From the NCBI GenBank assembly GCA_902495075.1, contig CABUVO010000024.1:3741-67740 (forward strand): 64,000 bases of DNA, written 5' to 3'. The DNA is from an uncultured Porphyromonadaceae bacterium. GTDB lineage: Bacteria; Bacteroidota; Bacteroidia; Bacteroidales; Muribaculaceae. The position numbers and the translations under genes were made by a program. The first letter of the stretch is position 1, and each line of letters opens with the position of its first letter. Of this stretch, positions 63,916-64,000 are shown piece by piece. The notes under the pieces were generated by a model that was not told the DNA's origin, searched no databases, and was given only the letters and a program-made list of their open reading frames with translations.

Positions 63916-64000
63916 ATGTTTAAGGAATATCACATGGAACGCCAACAGGTTCCACCCTTTCCAGCTGGAGACCGTTTTGTCGAAACGGTTGAGTACGGAT
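63916..64000 (+). CDS. Possible 5' end of an unidentified gene
   Basis: An open frame starts at ATG 63916 (or ATG 63934, in frame) and runs to the window edge without a stop; about 22 residues follow the second ATG (MERQQVPPFPAGDRFVETVE). Too short for a function. It is divergent from the WYL gene. Confidence 0.35.
   Translation, partial: MFKEYHMERQQVPPFPAGDRFVETVEYG

Overview
The window looks like a chromosome segment from a member of the Bacteroidales, probably close to Muribaculaceae or Bacteroides. Five things support this. Many genes are preceded by the Bacteroidetes sigma-factor motif TAnnTTTG. Several TonB-dependent or beta-barrel outer-membrane proteins carry carboxypeptidase-like N-terminal domains. 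Bacteroidetes-restricted families occur (DUF4301, DUF4290, DUF4374, BNR_4). Rho carries a very long charged insertion, and a rubrerythrin has the 'reverse' domain order. Family assignments come from reading translated motifs; no database search was run.

Layout. 1-7.1 kb: the C-terminal end of a (p)ppGpp synthetase/hydrolase, an outer-membrane beta-barrel protein, a DUF4301 protein, a lipoprotein, a secreted alpha/beta hydrolase and tRNA-His. 7.3-14.6 kb: a small membrane protein, a PiT phosphate transporter fused to a PhoU-like domain, a second outer-membrane protein, an OmpR/EnvZ-type two-component pair and a TSCPD protein. 14.6-21 kb: an esterase lipoprotein whose start codon directly follows a long hairpin, then a three-gene operon (TonB receptor, DUF4374 lipoprotein, PepSY membrane protein) laid out like the xenosiderophore system XusABC. 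21-30.7 kb: an RND pump without partner genes, a LytS/LytTR two-component system with a PepSY-like protein, and a complete TolC/HlyD/MFS tripartite exporter operon.

30.7-37 kb is the accessory-looking part. It has low gene density, two unknown or immunity-like proteins, a BNR_4 beta-propeller, a GH30 glycosidase, and gene-free stretches with large palindromic repeats. The core of one repeat is inverted relative to its second copy. 37-45.5 kb: a nitroreductase, a hydrolase, then rho-aroC-radical SAM-TlpA on the minus strand and tilS.

45.6-64 kb is mostly housekeeping: rubrerythrin, ruvX, def, ettA, an exported CHAT-protease-like protein, and a minus-strand run DUF4290-murA-rimM-acidic protein-OmpA-like-ddh. 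Then come tsaB, an FAD oxidoreductase, a HAD hydrolase, rarA, a beta-carbonic anhydrase and a WYL regulator with a GIY-YIG nuclease. A partial gene may start at the right edge.

The items most worth following up are the XusABC-like operon with a His/Gly-repeat loop, the exported CHAT protein, the paired palindromic elements with an inverted core, the hairpin abutting a start codon, MurA with Asp in place of the usual catalytic-loop Cys, and the WYL/GIY-YIG pair.
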